Below are positions 23,561 to 31,803 of a DNA stretch of 64,000 bases, piece after piece. Source of the DNA: AC-37 sp036389295 (GTDB lineage Bacteria > Actinomycetota > Thermoleophilia > Solirubrobacterales > Thermoleophilaceae); assembly GCA_036389295.1 (NCBI GenBank), contig DASVQB010000046.1, positions 66,771 to 130,770 on the forward strand, read 5' to 3'. A program made the translations under genes and the position numbers. A model generated the notes under the pieces. The model made no database searches, had not been told where the DNA came from, and saw only the letters and a program-made list of their open reading frames with translations. Position 1 is the first letter of the stretch. The number at the start of each line of letters is the position of its first letter.

Positions 23561-24406
23561 GTGGTCAGCGTCAGCACAGGCGAGCTCGTCCACGACGGCC
23601 ACCGGCTCGTCTACGACGACTACGGGAGCGGCCCGCGGCCGTTCCTGCTCCTGCCGGGGCTCATGCTGCCGCGGACGATGCACCGTCCGCTCGCCCAGTC
23701 GCTGGCCGAGCGCGGCAACCGGGTCATCACGCTCGACCTGCTGGGCCACGGCGAGTCCGACCAGCCGCGCGACATGTGGCGCTACTCGATGCCGATCTTC
23801 GGCGAGCAGGCGATCGCGCTCCTGGACCACCTGGAGATCGAGGAGGCGGTCGTCGGCGGGACCTCGCTCGGCGCGAACGTGACGCTCGAGGCGGCGGTCC
23901 GCGCGCCGGAGCGGCTGCGCGGCGCGGTGATCGAGATGCCCGTCCTGGACAACGCGCTGCTCGGCTGCGCGATCGCGTTCACGCCGCTCATGGTCGGCGT
24001 GACGTTCGGCGCGCCGGTCACGCGCGTGGTCAGCCGGATCGTGGGGCGCGCGCCGCGCGGGCTGAACCACCTCCTCGACGTCGGGATCGACTGGCTGAGC
24101 CGCGATCCCGCGCCGTCGGCGGCCGTGCTCCAGGGGCTGTTCTTCGGCCGCGTCGCGCCGCCGCGGCACGAGCGGGCGCGGGTCGAGACGCGCGCGCTCG
24201 TGATCGGGCACACGCGCGACCCCGTGCACCCGTTCTCCGACTCGGACATGCTGGTGCGCGAGCTGCGCAACGGCCGCCTGCTCGAGGCGAACTCGATCCT
24301 CGAGCTGCGGCTCGCACCCGCGCGACTGACGGGCGAGATCGCCCGGTTCCTGGACGAGTGCTGGCGCCGGCCGGCGGCGGCCGAGCCGGTGCGCGCGAGC
24401 GCCTAG
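23561..24406 (+). CDS. Alpha/beta hydrolase
   Basis: A 281-residue alpha/beta hydrolase: FLLLPGLMLPRTMHRPLA with the oxyanion loop (about 25-40), ITLDLLGHGESDQPRD (about 57-72), the nucleophile elbow GGTSLGANV with Ser at about 106, an acidic residue in IGHTRDPVHPF (about 220-230) that would be the catalytic Asp, and a late region around SILELRLAP where the usual histidine is not obvious. Substrates of such enzymes range from esters to lactones. The GTG at 23561 lies directly after a -10 box, so the transcript is probably leaderless. It diverges from the subtilase gene across 87 bases. Confidence 0.8.
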   Translation: MVSVSTGELVHDGHRLVYDDYGSGPRPFLLLPGLMLPRTMHRPLAQSLAERGNRVITLDLLGHGESDQPRDMWRYSMPIFGEQAIALLDHLEIEEAVVGGTSLGANVTLEAAVRAPERLRGAVIEMPVLDNALLGCAIAFTPLMVGVTFGAPVTRVVSRIVGRAPRGLNHLLDVGIDWLSRDPAPSAAVLQGLFFGRVAPPRHERARVETRALVIGHTRDPVHPFSDSDMLVRELRNGRLLEANSILELRLAPARLTGEIARFLDECWRRPAAAEPVRASA

Positions 24407-24508
24407 GCGCCATCCGAGCGGCCCTCGCGGCCCGAGCGGCTTCGCGCCACGCCGCTGCACGAGAACTTGCCCGCCCGCAACGGGCCGGTGGATAGCGTGT
24501 TCCCGCGG

Positions 24509-26008
24509 ATGATGAGGCGGACCCTCCTGGCCTCCGCAGGGGCGCTGCTGCTCGCCGCGCTCGTGGTGACCGCCGCGCCGGCGCTCACCGCGCAGCGCTA
24601 CCAGCCGCGCGCGGTCGACTTCGAGCTGGCCGCTCCGGCGCTGAGCGCCGCCCGGACCGGGCCCGTGGCCACGCCCTCGCTCCGCCCGTCGCGGCGCTTC
24701 AACCTCGTGGGCCTCCGCTGGGCCTCCGGCGGAGAGCCGCGCGTGTCGCTCCGCTTCCGCCGCGACGGCCGCGGCTGGAGCCGCTGGACCCGGGTCGGCG
24801 CGGGGCAGGACCACGGCCCCGACCCGGGGACCGGCGAGCGCACGCCGGCGGGCGCGTCGGACCCGGTCTGGGTCGGCGAGGCCGACGAGGTCCAGGTCCG
24901 CCTCTCGCGCCGCGTGAGCGGCCTGCGACTCCACTTCGTGAACGTTGCCGGGACGGCGAGCGCCGCCGACCGGGCGCGGACCGCGCTGCGCCGCGTCGCG
25001 AACGGCGCCGTCCGCACCGTCGCCGGCGTGCTGCGGCCGGCCGCCGCCGGCGCGCAGGACGCCCAGCCCGAGATCGTCCCCCGCTCCGCGTGGGAGGCCG
25101 GCCAGTGCACGCCGCGGACCGACCCGGCCTACCGCGAGGTCAAGATGGCGTTCGTCCACCACACGGTCACCGCGACCGACTACGCCCCCGAGGACGTGCC
25201 GGGGATGATCCTCGGGATGTGCCGCTACCACCGCGACTCGAACGGCTGGAACGACCTCGGCTACAACTTCGTCGTCGACCGCTTCGGCCGGATCTGGGAG
25301 GGCCGCGGCGGCGGGATCGACAAGCCCGTGGTCGGCGCTCACACCACCGGGATGAACACGCAGTCGTTCGGCGTCGCCAACCTCGGGACCTACACGGACG
25401 TGCCCGTGACCGAGGAGGCGATGGGCGCGATGACCCGGCTGATCCGCTGGAAGCTGCCGCTCCACGGGCAGCCGACGTCAGGCCAGGCGACCGTCGTGTC
25501 GAACGGCGGCAGCGGCAGCCGCTTCGCGGCGGGCGAGCAGGCCACGCTCGACCGGGTCTCCGGCCACCGCGACGCGAACTCCACGGGCTGCCCCGGCGAC
25601 GCCCTCTACGCGCAGCTCCCCGCGCTGCGGGAGCGGGTGGCCGGCGCTCAGGCCGCGCCGCGGCCGAAGCCGACGATCGCCGTCGAGCGGCCGCCGCGGC
25701 GGGTTCCGAAGAAGTCGATCGTCCGCATCCGCGGGAGCGTGCAGCCGCCCAAGCAGTCCCTCTCCGTGCTGGTCGAGAAGAAGAAGGGCGACCGCTGGGT
25801 CCGCAGCTACGGCCGCACGGTGCCGCCGGGCGCCGACGGCTCGTTCAGGAAGAAGGTCCGCCTCCGCGACGTCGGCCTGTACCGGATCTCCGCGGTGTTC
25901 GGCGGCGACGGCTCGAACGCCCCGGCGCGGTCGAAGCGCTACCCGGTCCGCGTCCCGCGCAAGGCGAGCTCCTCGCCCTCGGGCCCGTCGTACTCGGACC
26001 CGCGCTAG
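24509..26008 (+). CDS. Secreted PGRP-type N-acetylmuramoyl-L-alanine amidase
   Basis: About 499 residues with an N-terminal signal or anchor (MMRRTLLASAGALLLAALV), an all-beta N-terminal region (about 35-150), then a peptidoglycan-recognition/amidase_2 domain (about 188-380): zinc ligands in FVHHTVTAT (His about 217) and SGHRDANSTGCPGD, plus YHRDSNGWNDLGYNF and GRIWEGRGGG, which are diagnostic. A basic Ig-like C-terminal domain ends in a Ser/Pro-rich tail. The enzyme cleaves the amide bond between N-acetylmuramic acid and L-Ala. ATG at 24509 is used because the signal peptide starts there; TTGCCC-N18-GATAGC just upstream is a possible promoter. Confidence 0.88.
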   Translation: MMRRTLLASAGALLLAALVVTAAPALTAQRYQPRAVDFELAAPALSAARTGPVATPSLRPSRRFNLVGLRWASGGEPRVSLRFRRDGRGWSRWTRVGAGQDHGPDPGTGERTPAGASDPVWVGEADEVQVRLSRRVSGLRLHFVNVAGTASAADRARTALRRVANGAVRTVAGVLRPAAAGAQDAQPEIVPRSAWEAGQCTPRTDPAYREVKMAFVHHTVTATDYAPEDVPGMILGMCRYHRDSNGWNDLGYNFVVDRFGRIWEGRGGGIDKPVVGAHTTGMNTQSFGVANLGTYTDVPVTEEAMGAMTRLIRWKLPLHGQPTSGQATVVSNGGSGSRFAAGEQATLDRVSGHRDANSTGCPGDALYAQLPALRERVAGAQAAPRPKPTIAVERPPRRVPKKSIVRIRGSVQPPKQSLSVLVEKKKGDRWVRSYGRTVPPGADGSFRKKVRLRDVGLYRISAVFGGDGSNAPARSKRYPVRVPRKASSSPSGPSYSDPR

Positions 26009-26991
26009 CGCGGCTCGCGCGGCCCGCCCGGCACGATGTCGCGGCCGGTCGGCGCCATCTCCCCGTCCAGCTCGATCTGCCAGAACCAGCGGGTGAAGGT
26101 CATGCCGGCGTCGAACTCGCCGACGTGCGGCTCGACCCGCTCGCCGGCAGCCATCCGGACGATCAGCTCGGGGTAGGTGCGGCCCGGGCGGGCGGCGTAC
26201 ATCGGCGCCGGGAACGCGCCGCCGAAGCGCGTGTTCACGTCGGTGATCCCGAGCCCGATCTCCGGGTCGCGGAACGCCTGCACCGTGCACGGGCCGCGGA
26301 CTGGCAGCGCCTCGCCCACCGCCCGGCCGAGCTCGACCAGCTCGGCGTCGGCGATCACGGTTCCCTTGATCGACTCGCCGCCGCGCGACTCGATCATCGT
26401 GCGGGGGATCGCGTTGAGGCAGCGGCCGTCCATGTCGCACAGGAGGTCGACCGAGAACTCGGGGCCGTCCATCCAGCGCTGGACCATCGTCGGCTCCTTC
26501 ACGTAGCGGACGAAGAACTCGGCCTCCTCGCGACTCCCGGCGCGGTGGATCGAGCGGGCGCCCGACCCGCGCCGCGGCTTGACGGTCACCGGGTAGGACC
26601 CGGGCTCCTCGCCGGGCAGGACCGTCGGCGGGCTCGGCAGGCCGTGGCGGAGCAGCAGCTCGTGGGTCGCGTACTTGTCGTAGGTCGCGCGGCAGACCTC
26701 GGGGTCGGGCACGAAGGCCGGCAGGTCGGCGCGGGCTAGAACCTCGATGTCGAGGTCGGTCAGCGGGACCACCGCCCGCGCGCCGTGCTCGGCCACGAGC
26801 TCCTGGAGGAACGGGACGTAGCCGGGGTCGTCGATGCGCGGCGGCGTCACGCGCACGTCGGCGGCGTACCGGGCCGGCGCCAGCGGGCTCGGGTCGACGG
26901 CGATCGTGAAGGCGTGCTCGGCGAACGCGCTGACGATGTCGTAGCGCTTGCCGACCCCGGTGAGGACGACCGCTACCCGGTCGGCCGCCAT
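26005..26991 (-). CDS. ATP-grasp ligase (CarB-like)
   Basis: A 328-residue single-domain ATP-grasp protein: Rossmann-like start VAVVLTGVGKRYDIV, a pre-ATP region, PVTVKPRRGSGARSIHRAGS (about 136-155) forming the ATP lid, MVQRWMDGPEFSVDLLCD (about 174-191), and the metal-binding end GLGITDVNTRFGGAFP (about 253-268). The family couples ATP to carboxylate-amine or similar ligation; it resembles carbamoyl-phosphate-synthase-like ATP-grasp proteins that occur in surface glycan loci. The start at 26991 overlaps the sugar transferase gene by 19 bp, so it is last in a four-gene minus-strand operon; it converges with the amidase by 4 bp. Confidence 0.8.
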   Translation of the reverse strand: MAADRVAVVLTGVGKRYDIVSAFAEHAFTIAVDPSPLAPARYAADVRVTPPRIDDPGYVPFLQELVAEHGARAVVPLTDLDIEVLARADLPAFVPDPEVCRATYDKYATHELLLRHGLPSPPTVLPGEEPGSYPVTVKPRRGSGARSIHRAGSREEAEFFVRYVKEPTMVQRWMDGPEFSVDLLCDMDGRCLNAIPRTMIESRGGESIKGTVIADAELVELGRAVGEALPVRGPCTVQAFRDPEIGLGITDVNTRFGGAFPAPMYAARPGRTYPELIVRMAAGERVEPHVGEFDAGMTFTRWFWQIELDGEMAPTGRDIVPGGPREPR

Positions 26992-27563
26992 CCGCCCGTC
27001 TCTCCCTTGTAGAGGCCGTGGCCGGTCGCGAGCAGCCGGACCGTCCGGGCCAGGATGCGGAGGTCGAGGACGAGCGACCGGTTGTCGACGTACCAGACGT
27101 CGAGCTCGATCCGCTCGTCCCACGGCAGCGACGCGCGGCCGTTCACCTGCGCCCAGCCGGTGATGCCCGGCTTGACCTCGAGCCGGCGGCGCTGGCGCGG
27201 CGTGTACTGGTCGACCTGAGCCTGGATCGTCGGCCGCGGGCCCACGATGGCCATCTCGCCGCGGAGCACGTTCACGAGGTTCGGCAGCTCGTCGAGCGAG
27301 AAGCGGCGCAGCAGGGCGCCGACGCGCGTGATGCGCGGGTCGCCCGCGTTCACGGCCAGCCCCGCCCCCATCCGCTCGGCTCCGCTCACCATCGTGCGGA
27401 GCTTCAGCATCTCGAACGGCTCGCCGTCCCTGCCGACGCGCCGCTGGCGGTAGATCGGCGAGCCGCGCGTCTCGAGCCGGATCGCGACGATCGCCGCGAG
27501 CTGGAGCGGGGCGGTCAGCGCGAGGGCGAGCGCCGCGACGGCGACGTCGAGCGCTCGGCTCAC
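26973..27563 (-). CDS. Bacterial sugar-phosphate transferase (WcaJ/PglC type)
   Basis: A 196-residue polyprenyl-phosphate sugar-1-phosphate transferase of the short, monotopic type. Features: one hydrophobic re-entrant helix (about 5-28, VAVAALALALTAPLQLAAIV), SPIYRQRRVGRDGEPFEMLK (about 35-54), LRTM, RRFSLDELPNLVNVLRGEM (about 86-104) with the catalytic Asp-Glu pair, VGPRP and KPGITGWAQVNGR (about 130-142). It loads the first sugar phosphate on undecaprenyl phosphate at the inner membrane to begin glycan assembly. GTG start overlapping the stop of the upstream glycosyltransferase (GTGA). Confidence 0.9.
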   Translation of the reverse strand: MSRALDVAVAALALALTAPLQLAAIVAIRLETRGSPIYRQRRVGRDGEPFEMLKLRTMVSGAERMGAGLAVNAGDPRITRVGALLRRFSLDELPNLVNVLRGEMAIVGPRPTIQAQVDQYTPRQRRRLEVKPGITGWAQVNGRASLPWDERIELDVWYVDNRSLVLDLRILARTVRLLATGHGLYKGETGGWRPTG

Positions 27564-28690
27564 CGCGTGCCCTCCGCCTTCTCCCAGCCGGCCGGCGTGC
27601 CGCTCCGCAGCCAGTCCCAGAGGCCGGCCGCGAGCGACGCGGTGACCAGCACGTAGTAGTAGGCGAGGCGGAACGGGCGGGCCGGGACGAGCGGGCCGAG
27701 CGCGGCCGCCGCGAGCAGGCCGAGCTGGGCGGCGAGGGTGACGGCGTAGACGGGACCGTCGCCCAGCAGGGCGAGGTTGGTCGCCAGCGCGATCAGGTGG
27801 AGGAACGGGGTGGCGTAGCGGAGCACGCGGTGGGAGCCGATCTGGAGCGCGTAGAGGGCGCCGTAGCCGCGCGGCGAGAGCATGCCCCCCCGCAGGACGA
27901 TCGGCCAGGCGTGGCTCATCATCCGGCGCTTGCGGCGGAACTCGCCCTCGATCGAGGGGACCATCTTCTCCTCGGCGCGGGCCGTCGGCTCGTAGACGGC
28001 GCGCCAGCCGCGCTTGACCATGTTGAACGGGAACGACAGGTCGTGGCCCATGCGCGGGTCGACGACCATGTACGCCTCGCGGCGGGTGGCGTAGATGGCG
28101 CCGTTCCCGCCGGTCACGCCGCCGAGCCGCGACTCGAGCGAGCGGACCGCCATCTCGTAGCGCCAGTAGGCGCCCTCCTCGCTCGTGCCGTCGGCTCGCG
28201 AGAAGCGGACCTGGCCGCAGACGTAGCCCGTCCGCGGGTCCTGCTGGAACGGGGCGACGAGCCGCCTCAGGGCGTCCGGCGCGAGGCGGCTGTTGGCGTC
28301 GGAGAACGCGACGATCTCGCCGCTCGCCCGCTCGACCCCGGCGTCCTGGGTGCGGACCTTGCCGCCGCGCGGCAGCTCGAGCACGAGGTCGGCGCCGGCC
28401 TCGCGGGCCCTGGCCGCCGTGCGGTCGGTCGAGCCGTCCGAGGCGACGATCAGCTCGAGCCGCTCGCGCGGGTAGTCGAGCGCCAGCGCGTTCGCGACCT
28501 TGTCCGCGATCACCTCCTCCTCGTCGTAGGCGGCGATCACGAGGGAGACGGTCGGGAGGTCGGCGTCCGCGGACGGGACGGCCGCGCCGCGCGTGCGCCG
28601 CAGCCGGGCGAGGAGCCACAGGAGCAGCGGGTAGCCGGCGTGCGTGTAGACGATCAGGGCGGCTGACGCCCAGAAGACGGCCTCGAGCAC
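27560..28690 (-). CDS. Membrane glycosyltransferase, family 2
   Basis: A 376-residue GT2 enzyme: one N-terminal membrane helix, then VSLVIAAYDEEEVIADKVAN (about 48-67), IVASDGSTDRT (about 80-90) with the nucleotide-sugar aspartates, VAFSDANSRLAP (DxN-type metal site, about 125-136), TGGNGAIYATRR (about 192-203), GHDLSFPF as the probable catalytic aspartate region, and three to four C-terminal membrane helices. This is the arrangement of processive or inner-membrane polysaccharide glycosyltransferases. It is the first gene of the operon that continues with the sugar-phosphate transferase and ATP-grasp protein. Confidence 0.88.
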   Translation of the reverse strand: MLEAVFWASAALIVYTHAGYPLLLWLLARLRRTRGAAVPSADADLPTVSLVIAAYDEEEVIADKVANALALDYPRERLELIVASDGSTDRTAARAREAGADLVLELPRGGKVRTQDAGVERASGEIVAFSDANSRLAPDALRRLVAPFQQDPRTGYVCGQVRFSRADGTSEEGAYWRYEMAVRSLESRLGGVTGGNGAIYATRREAYMVVDPRMGHDLSFPFNMVKRGWRAVYEPTARAEEKMVPSIEGEFRRKRRMMSHAWPIVLRGGMLSPRGYGALYALQIGSHRVLRYATPFLHLIALATNLALLGDGPVYAVTLAAQLGLLAAAALGPLVPARPFRLAYYYVLVTASLAAGLWDWLRSGTPAGWEKAEGTR

Positions 28691-28699
28691 GGGGACCGA

Positions 28700-29659
28700 T
28701 TATCCCGGCGCCGCGGTCGCCGGCCGGGGGGCCGCCGGGCTCGCCGCCCCCGGAGGCGCGGTTCCGGCCCGCTCGGCCGCCCGGGCCGCGAGCCGCTCGA
28801 CCGTCGGGATCGCGACGCCGTGGCGTGCGGCGGCGCGCAGCACCGAGCCCGCGATCGCGTCCAGCTCCGGCTCGCGGCCGGCCGTCACGTCGCGGTGCAT
28901 CGAGGTGTCGAGCTCGGCGTGGGCGTCGTCGAGCTCGGCCAACGTGCGGCCCGGGTCCACGCTCGCGCCGTCCGCCGTCGCAACGGCCGCGACCTCGCGG
29001 ACGGCGGTGACGAGCTCGTCGCGCAGCTCGGGCGTCGATCGGATCCGGCCGAGCGGGCGGTCGTAGGCGGTGGTCGTCAGCGCGAGCGCGCAGAGCCGGA
29101 CGAGCTTGCCCCACATCACGTCGGCCTCGGACTCGCGGACGCGCGCCGGGACGCCGGCCTCGCCCAGCACGCGCGCGAACGCCTCGATCGAGCCGCGCAT
29201 CCGGGGGTTGCCCGACGCCAGCTCGACGAGCAGGAACGGGCTGGCCTGCTCGATCCGCGTCGGCGCCGTGCGGGTGGACTCGACCCGGATGCTGGCGGCG
29301 ACGGCGCGCGGGCCGAACCGCTCGCGCAGCGGCTCGAGGTGGTCGAGGCCGTTGAGCATCGGGACGACGAGGTGCGGCTCGGTCCGCACGCGGTCGAGCG
29401 CGGCGGCGAGGCCGGCGGCCTTGACGGCGACGACGAGGACGTCGACGGGCTCGTCGAGGGTCGTCGTGGCCCTCGGCCGCGCGTGCAGCTCGCCGAGCCG
29501 CGCGCTGTCGACCGCGATCCCGTCGCGCGCGATCGCCTCGGCGGTCGCCTCGCGGGCGACGACGGTCACGGAGGCGCCCGCCCGCGCGAGCGCCGCGGCG
29601 ACGAACCCGCCGACCCCTCCGGGCCCAAGAACGGCGATCTCGGTCACGGGACCGGCCAC
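28700..29659 (-). CDS. Ketopantoate reductase-family protein (PanE/ApbA)
   Basis: A 319-residue NADPH-dependent 2-hydroxyacid-type reductase: AVLGPGGVGGFVAAALARAG (dinucleotide loop, about 9-28), DVLVVAVKAAGL with the lysine equivalent to PanE (about 74-85), PMLNGLDHLEPL (about 99-110), a central helix with MWGKLVRLCAL and the C-terminal HRDVTAGREPELDAIAGSVL, which matches the end of PanE (SSMxxDxxxGRxTEID). Ketopantoate to pantoate is the typical reaction, but the family also contains other 2-ketoacid reductases. It is preceded by a -10 box (29667-29672) seven bases before the GTG and a 16-bp palindrome. The last 30 residues are an Ala/Pro tail. Confidence 0.8.
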   Translation of the reverse strand: MAGPVTEIAVLGPGGVGGFVAAALARAGASVTVVAREATAEAIARDGIAVDSARLGELHARPRATTTLDEPVDVLVVAVKAAGLAAALDRVRTEPHLVVPMLNGLDHLEPLRERFGPRAVAASIRVESTRTAPTRIEQASPFLLVELASGNPRMRGSIEAFARVLGEAGVPARVRESEADVMWGKLVRLCALALTTTAYDRPLGRIRSTPELRDELVTAVREVAAVATADGASVDPGRTLAELDDAHAELDTSMHRDVTAGREPELDAIAGSVLRAAARHGVAIPTVERLAARAAERAGTAPPGAASPAAPRPATAAPG

Positions 29660-29666
29660 GGTTGCA

Positions 29667-29672
29667 GATCTA
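29667..29672 (-). promoter_or_regulatory. -10 box of a probable leaderless transcript
   Basis: On the minus strand TAGATC ends seven bases before the GTG of the ketopantoate-reductase-family gene; no ribosome-binding site fits between. Confidence 0.45.
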
Positions 29673-29673
29673 G

Positions 29674-29689
29674 GGAGTCCATGGACTCC
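29674..29689. promoter_or_regulatory. 16-bp perfect palindrome upstream of the reductase gene
   Basis: GGAGTCCATGGACTCC lies directly next to the -10 box, in the 38-bp gap between the end of the glycosyltransferase gene and the reductase gene. Position fits an operator; it could also end the upstream transcript. Confidence 0.45.
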
Positions 29690-29697
29690 TCAAATCT

Positions 29698-30831
29698 TCA
29701 ACCGTCGCCCGTCGGGCGCTCGGCGAGCAGCTCCCGGTAGAGCGCGAGGGTCCGCTCGGCGGCGCGGTCCCACGAGTACGGGCCGGCGGCGGCGCGGGCG
29801 GCGGCCTCGCCCAGCCGCGTCCGAGCCTCGCCGTCGGCGACCAGCTCGCCCACCGCGGCGGCCAGCGCCGCGGGGTCGCCCGGCGGGACCAGGCGGGCCG
29901 CGCCGTGCTCCTCCGCCACCTCCGTGAACCCGCCGACCGCCGACAGCACCATCGGCTTGCCGAACGCGAGCGCCGTGTAGAGCACGCCCGACTGGTCGAT
30001 CTCGCGGTACGGCAGGACGACCAGGTCGGCGCGGCGGAAGAAGGCGGGGATCTCGGGGTCGGTGACGAAGCGGGGCACGAAGCGGACGGTCGCGCCGGTC
30101 CGCCGCGCGGCCTCCTCGAGCGGGCCGAGCGGCATCCGCGGCATCCCGACCACCCACAGCTCCGCGCCGCGGACCTCGCGGAACGCGTCGAGCAGCACGT
30201 CGAGGCCCTTGTACGGCCGCAGCAGGCCGAAGAACAGGACCACCGGCCCCTCGACCGCCGCCAAATCGTCCGGCAGCGGCCGCTCGTCGCCCAGGCGGGT
30301 CAGGTAGTCGAACGCGCCGTGCGGGATCACCCGCACCCGCCCGGGGTCGACCCCCAGCTCGTCGCGGAGCCGCGCGGCCCCGTGCTCGGAGTGCGCGACG
30401 ACCGCGTCCATCCGGCTCATGAGCCGGCGGGTGGCGGCGACCTGCCCCGGCCGCGGCTCGCGCGGGATCACGTCGTGGGCGGTCAGCACTCGCGGCCGCT
30501 TCGGGGGCAGCAGCCAGGCGTCGACCGGCTGGACGGCGAGCCACTGCCAGTGGACGACGTCCGCCTCTCGCGCGTGGCGCCGGTAGCGGAGCATGTCCGG
30601 CACGTGCTCGGCGAGCTTGACCGCCATCCGCCCGCGCGCCTCGAGCCCGCGCCGCGCCGTGCGCCGGTAGAAGCGCTCGCTCACCCGGTAGCCGTCCCCG
30701 CGCGGCACCGGCCCGTACAGGAACCGGCTCGTGACGAGCTCGACGTCGGCGCCGCCCCGCGCGAGCGCGGCGGCGAGCGCGTGGTCGTAGGGCGGCGTGA
30801 ACGCCGAGGGGTCGACTAGCTGGATCCGCAC
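29698..30831 (-). CDS. Glycosyltransferase, family 4
   Basis: A 377-residue GT-B glycosyltransferase. The N-terminal acceptor domain begins MRIQLVDPSAFTPPYDHALA; the C-terminal nucleotide-sugar domain shows VVLFFGLLRPYKGLDVLLDA (about 210-229), LWVVGMPR, and the E-x7-E region around YREIDQSGVLYTALAFGKPMV (about 297-317) typical of GT4. A cytoplasmic retaining enzyme adding a sugar to a lipid-linked or secondary acceptor is expected. It starts with GTG at 30831, 24 bases from the divergent GT2 gene start at 30855. Confidence 0.9.
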   Translation of the reverse strand: MRIQLVDPSAFTPPYDHALAAALARGGADVELVTSRFLYGPVPRGDGYRVSERFYRRTARRGLEARGRMAVKLAEHVPDMLRYRRHAREADVVHWQWLAVQPVDAWLLPPKRPRVLTAHDVIPREPRPGQVAATRRLMSRMDAVVAHSEHGAARLRDELGVDPGRVRVIPHGAFDYLTRLGDERPLPDDLAAVEGPVVLFFGLLRPYKGLDVLLDAFREVRGAELWVVGMPRMPLGPLEEAARRTGATVRFVPRFVTDPEIPAFFRRADLVVLPYREIDQSGVLYTALAFGKPMVLSAVGGFTEVAEEHGAARLVPPGDPAALAAAVGELVADGEARTRLGEAAARAAAGPYSWDRAAERTLALYRELLAERPTGDG

Positions 30832-30854
30832 CGCCCGCGATCATTGCGCACGCG

Positions 30855-31793
30855 GTGATCTCGTACTGCGTGGTCAACACCAACGGGCGCGAGCTGTTGA
30901 TGCGGTGCCTCGACGCGATCGACCGCACGCATCCGCCGGGCGTCGAGCGCGAGGTGCTGGTGCTCGACAACGCGTCCGACGACGGGTCGGCCGAGGCGGT
31001 GCGCGAGCGCGGCGGGGACGTCAGGCTGATCGCGCTCGACCGGCGCACCGGCAAGGCCGAGAACGACTCGACGCTGCTCCGCGAGGCGCGCCACCCGTAC
31101 TGCCTGCTCCTCAACGAGGACGCCGAGCTCCAGCCCGGGGCGCCGGCGGCGCTGCTCGCGGCGCTCGAGGCCGACCCGACCGCCGCCGTGGCCGCCTCGC
31201 AGCTCCTCGACCCGGACGGCCGGCCGCAGCCGTGCGCGTGGCGGCTGCCGGGCCTCGGCACCGCCGTCGCCGGGGCGCTGTTCCTGCACCGCCGGCTCAC
31301 CGTCCAGACCGCCGACCCGGACGGCGGCCCGCGCGAGGTCGGCTGGGCGCAGTCGAGCGCGATGCTGGTCCGGCGCGAGGCCGCGGCCGCCGTGGGCTTC
31401 CTCGACCCCGAGTTCTTCGTCTACTCCGACGAGACCGACTTCGAGAAGCGCCTGCGCGACGCCGGCTGGCGCGTCCTGCTCGTGCCGGCGGCCCGCGCGA
31501 TCCACCACGAGCAGCTCGCCACCGACCGCGAGGCCGCCGCGCGGCGGATCGTCGAGTTCCACCGGGGCCGCGACCGGTACATGCGCAAGCACCACTCGCG
31601 GAGCGCCGCGGCGGCCGTCCGCGTGCTGAGCGCCTGGCCGTACCTGCTCCGCGCCGCCGCCGCGGTCGTGCTGCCGGGCCACGACGCCCGCCGCTACCTG
31701 CTGCACGCCCGGCAGGCACTCGGGCCCTGGCGCGGCGAGGGCGTGCGCGAGGCCGCGGAGCGGCGCAACCGCGCCGCCCGGACCCCCTCGTAG
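30855..31793 (+). CDS. Glycosyltransferase family 2 (rhamnosyltransferase-like)
   Basis: A 312-residue GT2 enzyme with VISYCVVNTNGRELLMRCLD at the start, VLVLDNASDDGSAEAV (about 33-48), LLLNEDAELQPGA (DxD-type EDAE, about 80-92) and VGFLDPEFFVYSDETDFEKR (about 181-200) with the catalytic aspartates; the C-terminal helices bind the membrane. The spelling is that of WbbL/RfbF-like rhamnosyltransferases. GTG start at 30855. The final codon region carries the -10 box of the next gene. Confidence 0.88.
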   Translation: MISYCVVNTNGRELLMRCLDAIDRTHPPGVEREVLVLDNASDDGSAEAVRERGGDVRLIALDRRTGKAENDSTLLREARHPYCLLLNEDAELQPGAPAALLAALEADPTAAVAASQLLDPDGRPQPCAWRLPGLGTAVAGALFLHRRLTVQTADPDGGPREVGWAQSSAMLVRREAAAAVGFLDPEFFVYSDETDFEKRLRDAGWRVLLVPAARAIHHEQLATDREAAARRIVEFHRGRDRYMRKHHSRSAAAAVRVLSAWPYLLRAAAAVVLPGHDARRYLLHARQALGPWRGEGVREAAERRNRAARTPS

Positions 31794-31796
31794 GAT
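31791..31796 (+). promoter_or_regulatory. -10 box of a probable leaderless transcript
   Basis: TAGGAT overlaps the stop codon of the glycosyltransferase gene and ends seven bases before the GTG of the propeller protein. Confidence 0.45.
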
Positions 31797-31803
31797 TGGC
31801 TCG

